A stretch of DNA of 64,000 nucleotides from Poa pratensis (taxonomy: Eukaryota > Streptophyta > Magnoliopsida > Poales > Poaceae): positions 79,152,394 to 79,216,393 of the forward strand of contig CAMZMU010000117.1 in the NCBI GenBank assembly GCA_947311845.1. Direction: 5' to 3'. This document shows, in pieces, positions 48,763 to 58,590 of the stretch. The notes beneath the pieces are model-generated. The model was given only the letters and a program-made list of their open reading frames with translations. It was not told the origin of the DNA and made no database searches. Numbering within the stretch: position 1 is the stretch's first letter; the number at the start of each line of letters is the position of its first letter. The position numbers were made by a program, and so were the translations under genes.

Positions 48763-49640
48763 TCACATTTTCATGATCATATTATGTAAAATCACACAAA
48801 CCGTCATGATATCCGAGAGAGATTTCTTATCCACGAAATGAGAAGGACCGCGTACAATTGCAAACAGAGATTGCAACACACCAAATGTCTGACATGCTTC
48901 TTTGAGCTTTAGCATAGATGGACTGTTTCTTGCCATCCGGTTTTGAGATGGTCTCCACGAATGTTGACCAAGACGGATATATACCATCGGCAAGATAATA
49001 CCCCATGGTATAATCATGTCCATTGACGGTGCAGTTGCAAGCCGGAGCATCTCCACTAGCAATCCGAGCAAAAATATGTGATCTCCGCAACACATTGATA
49101 TCATTGAGAGAGCCTGACAAATCAAAACAGTAATGCTAAATTCACAAATCCTCCGATGTCACGGCATCATACACAATAGTAGGATCACGATGTTGATAGG
49201 TGAACTGTCCGTGCCAAGCTGCTGGACAGTTCTTCCACCTCCAATGAATGTGGCCATCCTCGTGCTTCATTCATCGCCATCAACTTATTTGTGACCTCCT
49301 CATTAGGACTTCAGAAGTTATGGGCCCCCAAAACACGGATCAAAATGTTGGCAAACACCTGCACACATTTGAGCGTGGTATCTTCGCTAGTGCGAAGATA
49401 TTCATCGGTGTACAACAGGAACGTCATATGCTATCACTCTCATTGCCGCCGATATCTTTTGATATGAATTAAACCCAAGCAAAACGACGACATTCTCCGT
49501 TGAACAAAGTGATGAGAGTTTTGCTCGCCAACTTCAACAATGCGAACAAATAGAGATCTACGCATTCGATAACGCCTACGGAAGAGGTGAGCCGGATAGG
49601 TCGGTACCTCGGCGAAGTAATCCTTCATTAGCAACGAATT
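48763..49640 (-). pseudogene. PIF/Harbinger transposase (DDE_4 type), main part, broken
   Basis: Minus-strand pieces read MKDYFAEVPTYPAHLFRRRY, then (after frameshifts) GSLNDINVLRRSHIFARIAS, VNGHDYTMGYYLADGIYPSW and GPSHFVDKKSLSDIMTVCVI with LHNMIMKM. These are the standard conserved blocks of the Triticeae Harbinger transposase, including the second-Asp region (GSLNDINVL) and the C-terminal LSDIM...LHNMI. Frameshifts occur near 49500, in 49140-49480 and at about 48850-48950. The N-terminal part lies on the other side of CACTA-2 at 58617-58733. Confidence 0.85.
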
Positions 49641-49727
49641 GCCGAGAGCTCGGTTCCACGGAGTGCAAAGACACCCAATCTTCGATCCTCGCCCCTTCCT
49701 CTTGTTTTCGTCACTAGTACAGAAAAG

Positions 49728-49955
49728 CTATTCTGTGGCGCACCATTTTGCTATTCTGTGGCGCATGGGTGGTGCGCCACAGAATAGTCGCCACTAAATA
49801 AGCTATTCTGTGGCGCACCACCCATGCGCCACAGAATAGTGGCTATTCTGTGGCGCACCGAGCCTGGTGCGCCACAGAATAACTATTCTGTATTCTGTGG
49901 CGCACCCGTGTAACCATGCGCCACAGAATAGTCCTGGGTGCGCCACAGAATTACT
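49728..49955. repeat. Left subterminal repeat array of CACTA-2
   Basis: Alternating TTCTGTGGCGCA and TGCGCCACAGAATA copies as facing pairs, with few changes. These are the likely binding sites for the element's own proteins. Confidence 0.88.
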
Positions 49956-50908
49956 GCGCAGTACTGTACCCGTATATTCATACAAATACCAGTATAATAC
50001 CAGTATAATACCAGAATACATGTATATTTCATATTTACACAGATATAACAGAAACAGAGATATATTTTCACAGATATATCAAAACAAACACATTACTAAT
50101 ATATGTCATCACAAGTTGATACAAAAGTGCGGAAGTTTTACACAATTGTTGAGATATACAAAAGTTCATCGAATCGTTGCCCACGTTACAAAATGAAGTG
50201 TTCACCGCCTACACTAGGATCGAATAGATTACATCTCGGCGTTGACGGTGAGCAATAGCGGGAACACGACGATCTCATGTAGCCTTCTTCGCGAGCGCTA
50301 CGAGCGGAGCGGCGCCGGGAACGGTTTGCCGAGAGGCCCTTGAGTTTGTCTCCGCGTACCACTTCGTCATCTATCTGTACACAAGACAAAGATGAAAGTG
50401 TTAGTCAAATAAAAGCAAGAATTCTGATTAAAGAGAATACAAAACTATAAATAAGACTAGAGCTAGGTAATTAAAGTAACATAACTAAAAGTATATCGCA
50501 TCGTCTGAAAAACTAGAGGTAGCCAAAGACAAAACAAGATTCAAAAAAGTTAATGCCTCATATATACGTAGAATATTATCGAGAACACACAAGGAATCCT
50601 GATAACCTTGTGGAACCAAGTAGAAGGCACACAGGTCTCACTCACGTCGCCCCTGAATCACATATATAGTGTCACAACGTTTTAATCATCGGCATTCTAG
50701 AGGATACAAAACTATAAACAAGAATGAATTGGAACATAATTAAAATAAGATTCAAAAGACTAGATTTAGTCAAAGACAAAACAAGATTGAAAAAAATTAA
50801 TGCCTCATACTTAGAAGTGGCACACATAGGTTACAGGGACGGGGTGAGTGAGCCAAGTAGGATGCACGAGATGTGTCTTCTCGTGCATATCAACTTACCA
50901 CAAAAAGA
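49956..50908. other. CACTA-2 3' region after the second gene
   Basis: AT-rich DNA between the left array and the end of the second gene. It contains short tandem CAGTATAATAC units (near 49990-50020) and two similar blocks (GAGAATACAAAACTATAAA near 50435 and GGATACAAAACTATAAAC near 50703). No further exon was identified. Confidence 0.5.
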
Positions 50909-52512
50909 TCAAATCGAGAAAAACCCGTATGATGGATCCTTCTTCCTGATTCGCTCCGGAAACGGATAAATGCCGTCTTTCGTCATCCACGTCCTCCTGT
51001 CATTCTGCTTATCTAGGCGTTCTTCGATCTCCCACTTAGACAACGCTGAAAATCGGTTGGGATATATATTTGATTAATGCATGATATAACTAGAGTATGA
51101 TTTATTCATCTAATATAGAAAAGAAAGAAGCAAGGTTTCTACCTCTGGCGTTGTGTAAGGACCCCCCTGCTGTCTTGACATCTTCCAGGATGATTTTCGA
51201 TAACTGTAACTGGATGCGATGGAAGTCTGCTCTAAGGTCATCATCGGTGAGATCCTCATCATATGTGGCCCATTCTTGGAGACGATATGGCAAATTCGTT
51301 ATCACTGCATCCCGGACATACGATTTCATGTGTAAGAGGACGTAGAAGGCATCCACGTTGCCAGACTTTTGCTTGAGGCAATGAAACCCAGTCCCATGGT
51401 GAAACTTGTGTGTGTTGTCAATTACATGTTTCCCTTTCTTCTCGAAGGAACCTCCGTTTTTGGCGTAGCCCTCGAGAGCCTCATTGAGAACACCCTTAAT
51501 TCTAGTGTAGTCTTTCGGCGTCGTCCCTGAGTCTAAATATGTGGCAGTTGACCACTTCGGGTGCACGGCGATGAGTACTGAGTACTTGTCACTGCTCAAC
51601 ACAATTGAAATGGAATATTGGAAAGGATCAACACAACAGAAGAAATCTATAAGAAAGCATAAGATACGACAGCGGCGACTAGATGCGGACTTACTTGAAA
51701 AAGAAAGGCAGAAGAAGGCTGGTCTTTGTGCTCATGTTCAGCATGATTCTCTGGAGGTACTCCGTGGCCCTGGCCCGTGTCGGTGATCCTTCCTCCAGCT
51801 GGCTGTCCCGCATGTAGTAGGGATCCACTACCTTGATGTACGGGGTTTGTTCTCTCCTGATCATCATCGCCTGGCTGAGCGCGTATAGGCGGACCAAGTT
51901 ATAGTCCAGCCGTTTAAAGTGAAACAAGTTGAAGACGTCCTCGCACGATATGAAGAACAGATCCGCTGGAGATTCATCAACGAAGTCAACAAAGTCTGGC
52001 ACCTTGACAGTGAACACCGGGTAGTTTGGATTCTCGTCTTTAAGAAGGTTGTCCTCTAGCTTCAAGATAGCAAGTTGCAAAGGGGCCATGCATCCATCTG
52101 CGAGGTGGAGCAGCTCCGAAGGCAGTATCGGTTGACCAGCTTCATGCAACCGGGACGACAAGTCACCCGCACGGGGTGGTATCATGGGATCACTCCGGAC
52201 ATACCCCGGGGTGCTACGTTTCGTCTTCGGAGCTGGCTTACTCCTCTTCCTGTGCTTCTTCTTCTTCTCTGCTGTATCTGCTGTATCTTCTGGAGGCAGT
52301 ATTGGGTACTGTCTGGAGCCGAAGCTGATCACTGGGGCAGGCCCTTTTTTCCCTCCCTCAGTCCAAACCCTGACAGACTCACATATAGTTGTAAAGAGCG
52401 ACATGAACGTCTTTGTCACCGCCTCTGAGATGAAACTTGGAATCATAATATTTTGCTCCATCGGTTCCTCGCCCCTTGTTCCAGAAACCCCAGCCTCGTC
52501 ATTGTCGGCCAT
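50909..52512 (-). CDS. CACTA second protein, Ulp1-like domain without catalytic residues
   Basis: Three exons, complement(join(50909..51045, 51143..51591, 51695..52512)), 467 aa, with donors AA/GTAAGT and AGAG/GTAGAA and acceptors GAGCAG/TGAC and TTTTCAG/CG. Residues 1-125 are variable and include a basic stretch (KKKKHRKRSKPAPKTKRS) that could be a nuclear signal. Residues about 140-270 are a conserved helical part (RLHEAGQPILPSELLHLADG, FISCEDVFNLFHFKRLDYNL). Residues about 272-400 resemble the C48/Ulp1 catalytic core: DKYSVLIAV, TATYLDSG, HGTGFHCLKQ, VDAFYVLLHMK. The expected HW is replaced by YS and the expected DCG by DAF, so His and Cys of the triad are absent, while Asp and the KQ glutamine remain. 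Its role in transposition is unknown; it may bind DNA or the transposase. A decayed copy is in CACTA-1. Confidence 0.82.
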
Positions 52513-52619
52513 GTTTGCACTGCATTAAAAAGAGGCAAAAAGTTAGTATAACAAATTTAAGATAAAAAAATCACCTAACTAATAAGTACTAAGATACCCC
52601 GGCCCATGCACTAGTCGCA

Positions 52620-52790
52620 ATACCCCATATGTCATATTTTTAGCAAAGTCATGCCAAATTTCACGAAAAAATCCGGCATGACCTTTGCTAAAAAAGGGAC
52701 ATATGGAGTACCCGAAATTGCCGGAACGGAAGTTAATCGACGTTCCGACAATCTCAAGGGCCTCTCGGGGTACCTGCAAGCATTTCCAAC
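52620..52790 (-). repeat. Hairpin cassette A before the CACTA-2 second gene
   Basis: An inverted repeat with arms of about 30 bases (52626-52654 CATATGTCATATTTTTAGC... and 52676-52706 ...GCTAAAAAAGGGACATATG), loop about 20, then a small hairpin (CCGGAACG / CGTTCCG at 52730-52748). It is followed by CTCTCGGGGTACCTGCA. A near-identical copy lies 244 bases further on. Confidence 0.85.
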
Positions 52791-52861
52791 AAAAAAAAAA
52801 ACACATCTACGGCCGGCACCTCCGGCCGGCATCTCAACGACACGATGGTCGGAGCACAAGC

Positions 52862-53035
52862 ACAATACCCCATATGTCCTATTTTTAGCAAAGTCATGCC
52901 AAATTTCACGAAAAAATCCGGCATGACCTTTGCTAAAAAAGGGACATATGGAGTACCCGAAATTGCCGGAACGGAAGTTAATCGACGTTCCGGCAATCTC
53001 AAGGGCCTCTCGGGGTACCTGCAAACATTTCACAA
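52862..53035 (-). repeat. Hairpin cassette B before the CACTA-2 second gene
   Basis: The best preserved copy. Arms at 52870-52900 and 52920-52951 pair over about 30 bases with one or two mismatches. A second hairpin TTGCCGGAACG/CGTTCCGGCAA lies at 52963-52997. An outer pair GTACCC/GGGTAC encloses the second hairpin. A and B are a direct tandem duplication. Confidence 0.88.
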
Positions 53036-53750
53036 ATCATGTTGGCCGGCATTCCCGGCCAACAACATCACAACAACACATGCATCCCCGGTCAACAACA
53101 TCACAAGAACATCCGCAAAATATAGGAGGGCACCACCTTGAGCAGCAGGAAGCAACGGGGGGGCCTACACACATACACAACACATAAGCATCTCCACAGT
53201 CACGATATTACTTAGCAATTGCAGAGAATAAAATAAAATAAATCAAATGTTGATATAAAATATGAGGGAGTATATATTAACACATTTTTTTAGTATTTCA
53301 AATGTTGATTGTTTCTTCTATAATTATGGTCAAAGATAGTCAAATGTGACTTTTAAAAAAACTAATACAAAGGATTGCAAAGGATTTTTTTATGAAAATA
53401 GGATAGCCCTAGAAAAATATTGCAAAGGATTTTGTTGGGAAGGGAATTGGATGCGGACCTCGTCGGCGGCGGTGGTGCGTGAGGTGGGGCGGGTTGGGGC
53501 GGGTCGGGGGCGTCGGCACGGACGAGGGAGGCGGCGGGGTCGCGGACGAGGGAGGCAGCGAGGTCGCGGACGAGGGAGACGGCTGGGTCGCGGACGAGGG
53601 AGGCGGCGGGGTCGCGGACGAGGGAGGCGGCGTCGGCGAGGGTGAACGGCGGCGGCGCGGGTTATGGGGAGAGGAAGAAGAGATCGAAGAAAGAAGAATG
53701 AGAACGAAGAAGAAAATGGCGGCGGCGCGGCCGGTTTTTGGATAAGGTAC
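53036..53750 (-). promoter_or_regulatory. Leader region of the CACTA-2 second gene
   Basis: Read on the minus strand, the sequence after the internal array is CT/GC-rich (53740-53450), like a 5' UTR or first exon, then AT-rich and intron-like (53350-53040), then the cassettes, then the ATG at 52512. It includes a 24-base minisatellite at 53521-53640. No clear TATA box is seen. Confidence 0.45.
53521..53640. repeat. 24-base GC-rich minisatellite
   Basis: Four full and one partial copies of GACGAGGGAGGCGGCGGGGT plus CGCG, with a few substitutions. It gives Gly/Asp/Ala- or Pro/Arg-rich open frames that are not genes. Confidence 0.85.
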
Positions 53751-53754
53751 CTTA

Positions 53755-53836
53755 TTCTGTGGCGCATCCCCCTAGCGGTGCGCCACAGAATTAGCTTATT
53801 CTGTGGCGCACCCGATAAGGGGTGCGCCACAGAATA
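53755..53836. repeat. Internal CTGTGGCGCA array of CACTA-2
   Basis: Two facing pairs of TTCTGTGGCGCA and TGCGCCACAGAAT between the transposase gene and the leader of the second gene, at the same relative place as 37322-37408 in CACTA-1. Confidence 0.88.
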
Positions 53837-54073
53837 GTTGGTTTTTTATTTAAATTTTCTGTTTTTACACACATGTTAATAAAAAAACAGTTAATAGTTG
53901 GTTTTTTATTTAAATTTTCTGTTTTTACACACATGTTAATAAAAAAAAGTTAATAGTTGTTTTTTTATTTAAATTTTCTGTTTTTACACACATGTTAATA
54001 AAAAAACAGTTAATAGTTGGTTTTTTATTTAAATTTTCTGTTTTTACACACATGTTAATAAAAAACAGTTAAT
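53834..54073. repeat. 60-base AT-rich tandem repeat in CACTA-2
   Basis: Four nearly identical head-to-tail copies of a 59-60 base unit (ATAGTTGGTTTTTTATTTAA ... CACACATGTTAATAAAA). They lie between the internal array and the transposase 3' end. CACTA-1 lacks this expansion. The near-identity of the units shows recent amplification. Confidence 0.93.
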
Positions 54074-54195
54074 ACAAATATTGAAACTGTGCCATATATA
54101 TCAAATTACATAGACCATATGCTTGTCTCTCATACAAAACAAATTATATATAATACACAAAAAAGTTTTCGATCTTCGTCCCGGCCGGTTCCAAA

Positions 54196-57100
54196 CTAGC
54201 ATTTCTTCTTTCCCTTCTTGGCGGTTGAATAGCTTAGGCCGGTCACCTTGAGACTTCTTCGCGTGAACGGACAACCTTTGGTAGGTAGGGAGGTCTTCCT
54301 TTTTTCTTTAGAATTAGTAGTAGGCATGTCGAAGTAGTTGTCGAATTCCTCCTCGATCTTCGGATCGCCGTCCAGGTCCTCCTCATTGGCGTCTCCTTCC
54401 ATTCCGATGATGCTCCTCTTGCCCCTCCTCACGACAACACGGTTAGGCTTTGACGGGTCGGTAATGAAGAAGCATTGATCGACTTGGCTAGCGAGTACCC
54501 ATGGCTCATTTTTCGCGGAGGCTTTCTTCGAGTTGGCTTCGGGTATAACCATGGTGGTGAAATACCGGCCTTCTTTTTCGACGTTCTTGGCCCATCTCAC
54601 ACGGAACATTGGCACCGACTCTCCACAGTAGTTGAGCTCCCATATCTCCTCTATCCTTCCGAAGTATCTTTGTTTGACGGTAGCCTCGTCATCGGCGTAG
54701 GATAGCATAGTTACTCCTGAGTTTTGATATTCGCTACTCCTGTCCTTTTCCTCGGTGCAGAATCTGTAACCATTGATGTCGTACGTCTGATAGGTCTTCA
54801 CGTTCTGCGCGGGGCCCTGTGATATGGAGAATATGAGTTTTTCATCTTCCGTACTTGGCTTTCTGACCCGTGATTCGGACAGTTGTTTTTCCCTGAACCA
54901 ACGCGTGAAGCTGGAGTTGTGCTCTCTGGTTACGTCTCCGTTCTTCCTCGGCCGGCCCAGGTCGATGTAGTTCTTCTCGATTATGCTTCTGTGCTCTTCC
55001 ACCCAAGGTTCGATCAATTCTAAGTGTTGTAGCGCGACCCGGTGAGCCCTATCGAAGTCGACGTGTCGACCATCAATCAAGACAGGGAGTGAGCGGTAGC
55101 CCTCACGGTGACCAAAACCAGCGAGCCTGCCGACGTGCGGCCTGGTGGCCAGACCAACATCCTCGTTCTCGGTGCTTAGATAACTCTGGCAGAAGGTGAT
55201 GCACTCTTTGGTCAGAAAGCCCTTGGCCATGCTTGCGTCTGGACGGGCCCTGTTGCGAACGAATCCTTTGATGACACCGTTCTGCCTTTCGAACGGCATC
55301 ATGTAGTGCAGGAACGTCGGACCGAGCTTCAGTATGTCATCAACGACGTGGAGAAGGAGATGCACGCAGATGTCAAAGAACGCGGGCGGGAAGTAAATCT
55401 CGAGCTCGCATAGTATCCCCACGATCTCATCCTGTATCTTCTGGAGCTGCCTCACGCCGATCGACTTACGGTTGATGACGTCAAAAAAGTTGCAAAGTGC
55501 AGACAGCGTATCACGGACGTGCTCGTCCATTATCCCTCGGATCGCAACGGGAATTATCTGCGTCATAAGCACATGACAATCGTGAGACTTCATCCCGCTG
55601 AACCTCTTCTTTGTTTCGTCCAGATATCTGCTTGTCTTCCCCGCGTAACCGTAAGGAAATTTGACTCCTAAGAGGCACTTGTAGAACTGCTTGAGCTCCT
55701 CCGGACTCATAGTGAAGCAGGTAGGTGGAAGCACAACCGCGCTCTTCTTCCTCCTTTTGCGGCGACCTTGAGTCCCTTCCGTCTGGTCATCATTATCATC
55801 ATCATCATCACTATCGGGGCCGTGAATATCTTTCTTGATGCCAAGCCATTTCAGATCGTATCGTGCTTTCTTCCCATCCTTGGTCTTTTCCGGCATGTTT
55901 GAAAGAGTGCCAAGAACAGCCTCGGTAACATTCTTCGTAATGTGCATTACATCGAGGCTATGGGGCGTGTGGAGGACCTTCCAGTACTCCAAGTCATGGA
56001 AAGCACACCTCGCTTTCCATACACCCAGCAGCGGTTTTACCCTCGGTCGCTTCTTTCCCGGCGCAGGGCACTCCTCCCAATTTGTCAAAAGCTCATCAAT
56101 TTCTATGCCGGTCCTCGGGATCGGTTTTGTTTCTCTTTCTTCTTGACCATCGAACAAATCCCCGCGTTTTCTCCACGGGTGGTCCATGCGAAGCCACCTT
56201 CGAGCCCCTGGGTACACGGTTTTCGAAGACCCTTGTATTCTTGGTAGCTGGATATGCGGGGTCTCATCCATGCACCTGATACATCCACAGAATCCGTGGC
56301 CCACCTGGGCCGATACAGACGACATTCCAGGATAGTCCTGCACCGTCGTGAGCAACGCGGCGCTCATATTGAAATATTCTTTAGTGTAGGCGTCCCACGT
56401 ACGGACAGGCGTCTTCCATAACGTTTCTAACTCCTCTTTCAACAGCTCGAAATACAGATGTATGTCGACACCTGGTTGTTTCGGACCCTGAATAAGCATA
56501 CTCATGTGTATGTACTTTGACTTCGTGCACAGCCACGGGGGAAGGTTGTAAGGCCATACAAACACGGGCCAGGTGCTATGTGTGCCATTGAAGAACGGAT
56601 TCATTCCATCTGTGCACATACCCAGCCTGACGTTCCTTGCGTCGCGCCCAAAATCTTCGAAGGCGATGTCCAATGCTTGCCAATTGCTAGCGTCTGCAGG
56701 GTGTGTCAGGATGGTGCCCTTCTCCGGATCTTCTGCGGGCTTCTCCCTTTCCGCGTGCCATTGCATGAGCTTTGCTTCCTTAGGATCCACGAACCACCGC
56801 TGAAGACGGGGAGTGATAGGAAAGTACCATACCACTTTTCGAGGATTTTTCTTCTTTCCACTCTTGTACCGTCCGTGACCGCACACCGGACATTTGGTCA
56901 AGTCCTCGTAATCGCCCCGATAAATTACGCAATCATTGATGCAGGCGTGGTATCTCTCGTGCGGTAGGTCAAGAGGGCACAGGACTTTCTTGGCCTCCTC
57001 GATAGTAGTTGGTAATGTGTTACCCTCGGGGAGAATATCGTGCCAGAATTTCAGGTTCTGGTTGAAGCTCTTGTCGGTCCAACTGTTTCCCGACTTCATC

Positions 57101-57642
57101 TCCATAGCATTAAGCGTTACTTGCAAGCGCGTATCCTGAGGCCGGCACCCAGGATACAACGGAGTGATCCCGTCTATCCCCATTTGCGCTAGCTTGGCTT
57201 TCTCTCTGTCGTTGCTCGTCTGACTGAGAAGCAGTTCTTGAAAATGAGCATCCTGCAAGCCCAAACTTAGCGGGGTCTGCTCGTCTCCTTCGTCATGATG
57301 ATCATGTCCGCCGGCATCTCCTTCGTCATCATGATGATCTTGTCCGTCACCGGCATCTCCTTCGTCATCATCTTGTCCGCCGCGGGCATCTCCTTCGTCA
57401 TGATCATCTTGTCCGCCGCGGGCATCTCCTTCGTCATGACGATGATCTTGTTTGGCTTGTTCCGGCATGAAACCGTGCCTGAGCAGGTGCTCCTCCAATA
57501 ATCCAGAATCAGGGTGTATCCACCTCTCATGTTTGCATTTTCGACACGGACATCTTATCTGCCTCCCGTTGGACCGAATCATGTCCGCCTTCGCTTGGTC
57601 CTTGTATGTTCTGATTTGACTGGAGCTCATCATTATGACCAT
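54196..57642 (-). CDS. TNP2-type CACTA transposase, intact
   Basis: One uninterrupted frame of 1148 aa. Residues about 1-62 are the transposase-associated domain with RQIRCPCRKCKHERWIHPDS, probably zinc-binding. Residues about 64-115 are an Asp/His/Gly repeat. The TNP2 core runs from about 220 (CPLDLPHERYHACINDCVIY, CPVCGHGRYK, VVWYFPITPRLQRWF), with CTDGMNPF near 342 and HSLDVMHITKNV near 562; these motifs hold Asp residues thought to belong to the DDE centre. The DUF4218-like part is about 692-806 (AFFDICVHLLLHVVDDI, FLHYMMPFERQNGVIKGF). The DUF4216-like part is about 990-1060 (RIEEIWELNYCGESVPMFRV). The C-terminus is basic. The protein binds element ends and catalyses excision and insertion in the nucleus. 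The start lies just after a likely acceptor (GCGCGTAG) with the context CAACCATGG. Confidence 0.95.
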   Translation of the reverse strand: MVIMMSSSQIRTYKDQAKADMIRSNGRQIRCPCRKCKHERWIHPDSGLLEEHLLRHGFMPEQAKQDHRHDEGDARGGQDDHDEGDARGGQDDDEGDAGDGQDHHDDEGDAGGHDHHDEGDEQTPLSLGLQDAHFQELLLSQTSNDREKAKLAQMGIDGITPLYPGCRPQDTRLQVTLNAMEMKSGNSWTDKSFNQNLKFWHDILPEGNTLPTTIEEAKKVLCPLDLPHERYHACINDCVIYRGDYEDLTKCPVCGHGRYKSGKKKNPRKVVWYFPITPRLQRWFVDPKEAKLMQWHAEREKPAEDPEKGTILTHPADASNWQALDIAFEDFGRDARNVRLGMCTDGMNPFFNGTHSTWPVFVWPYNLPPWLCTKSKYIHMSMLIQGPKQPGVDIHLYFELLKEELETLWKTPVRTWDAYTKEYFNMSAALLTTVQDYPGMSSVSAQVGHGFCGCIRCMDETPHIQLPRIQGSSKTVYPGARRWLRMDHPWRKRGDLFDGQEERETKPIPRTGIEIDELLTNWEECPAPGKKRPRVKPLLGVWKARCAFHDLEYWKVLHTPHSLDVMHITKNVTEAVLGTLSNMPEKTKDGKKARYDLKWLGIKKDIHGPDSDDDDDNDDQTEGTQGRRKRRKKSAVVLPPTCFTMSPEELKQFYKCLLGVKFPYGYAGKTSRYLDETKKRFSGMKSHDCHVLMTQIIPVAIRGIMDEHVRDTLSALCNFFDVINRKSIGVRQLQKIQDEIVGILCELEIYFPPAFFDICVHLLLHVVDDILKLGPTFLHYMMPFERQNGVIKGFVRNRARPDASMAKGFLTKECITFCQSYLSTENEDVGLATRPHVGRLAGFGHREGYRSLPVLIDGRHVDFDRAHRVALQHLELIEPWVEEHRSIIEKNYIDLGRPRKNGDVTREHNSSFTRWFREKQLSESRVRKPSTEDEKLIFSISQGPAQNVKTYQTYDINGYRFCTEEKDRSSEYQNSGVTMLSYADDEATVKQRYFGRIEEIWELNYCGESVPMFRVRWAKNVEKEGRYFTTMVIPEANSKKASAKNEPWVLASQVDQCFFITDPSKPNRVVVRRGKRSIIGMEGDANEEDLDGDPKIEEEFDNYFDMPTTNSKEKRKTSLPTKGCPFTRRSLKVTGLSYSTAKKGKKKC

Positions 57643-57739
57643 GGTTGACTACGCGCTATACATAGAGAAGAAACGAGAGTACATAACTTAATTAGAGCCG
57701 CAACATGCATGCACACACAAACACACACAACACATCTCA

Positions 57740-57962
57740 GTCCGGCATCTCAACGACACGATGGTCGGAAGCACAAGCACAATTAATACCCCACATGTCC
57801 TATTTTTAGCAAAGTCATGCCAAATTTCACGAAAAAATCCGGCATGACCTTTGCTAAAAAAGGGACATATGGAGTACCCGAAGTTGCCGGAACGGAAGTT
57901 AATCGACGTTCCGGCAATCTCAAGGGTCTCTCAAGGTACCTCCAAACATTTCCAACAAGATG
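57740..57962 (-). repeat. Hairpin cassette before the CACTA-2 transposase
   Basis: The same cassette as at 52620-53035, including the preceding CATCTCAACGACACGATGGT block. Arms are at 57792-57820 and 57840-57871; the second hairpin (GTTGCCGGAACG / CGTTCCGGCAA) is at 57882-57917. It lies in what looks like the 5'-UTR intron of the transposase gene. Confidence 0.85.
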
Positions 57963-58217
57963 GTCAAAGCACAATAACCTTTCTCACCTTGTAGATTTGA
58001 TCCAAAATAGAAGATGGGAGAAAGGAGACTATGTATGGAGGAGTCTATCAACCAAAATAAGTTTAACTAAAAAAAAAGGAGAAATATATGGTCAAAAATG
58101 GATGGGAAGGAGGAGCACCACGAGTTGGGAGGAGAGGAGGAAGAGAGGAGGAAGAAGAGGAAATGAGAAATGGGTAGGGGAAAGTGGGTGGAGATGGCCT
58201 TATAAAATATCTGGTAC

Positions 58218-58590
58218 AGTTATTCTGTGGCGCACCCCTAACTGGTGCGCCACAGAATAAGCTTATTCTGTGGCGCACTGGGTCAGGTGCGCCACAGAAT
58301 AGTTCCCCCCAATTATTTGTGGGGCCAGAGCACCTTATTCTGTGGCGCACCTGCATGGATGCGCCACAGAATAAACCTATTCTGTGGCGCACCTGACCCA
58401 GTGCGCCACAGAATAAGGTCAAAAGTGGCAGACCCGTGCGTTGGTGTGGGGCCCGCGCTTATTCTGTGGCGCATCCTTATAGCCGTGCGCCACAGAATAA
58501 GGCTATTCTGTGGCGCACCATGGCTGGTGCGCCACAGAAGCTTATTCTGTGGCGCACGGCTATAAGGTGCGCCACAGAATAAGCTTCCAT
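58218..58590. repeat. Right subterminal repeat array of CACTA-2
   Basis: About a dozen TTCTGTGGCGCA/TGCGCCACAGAAT copies, mostly as facing pairs around short variable spacers such as CCTAACTGG and CTGGGTCAG. They are well preserved, unlike the decayed right array of CACTA-1. Confidence 0.88.

Noticed and set aside
55835..57139. Several plus-strand frames within the CACTA-2 transposase
   Set aside because: All are antisense shadows of the 1148-codon transposase frame.
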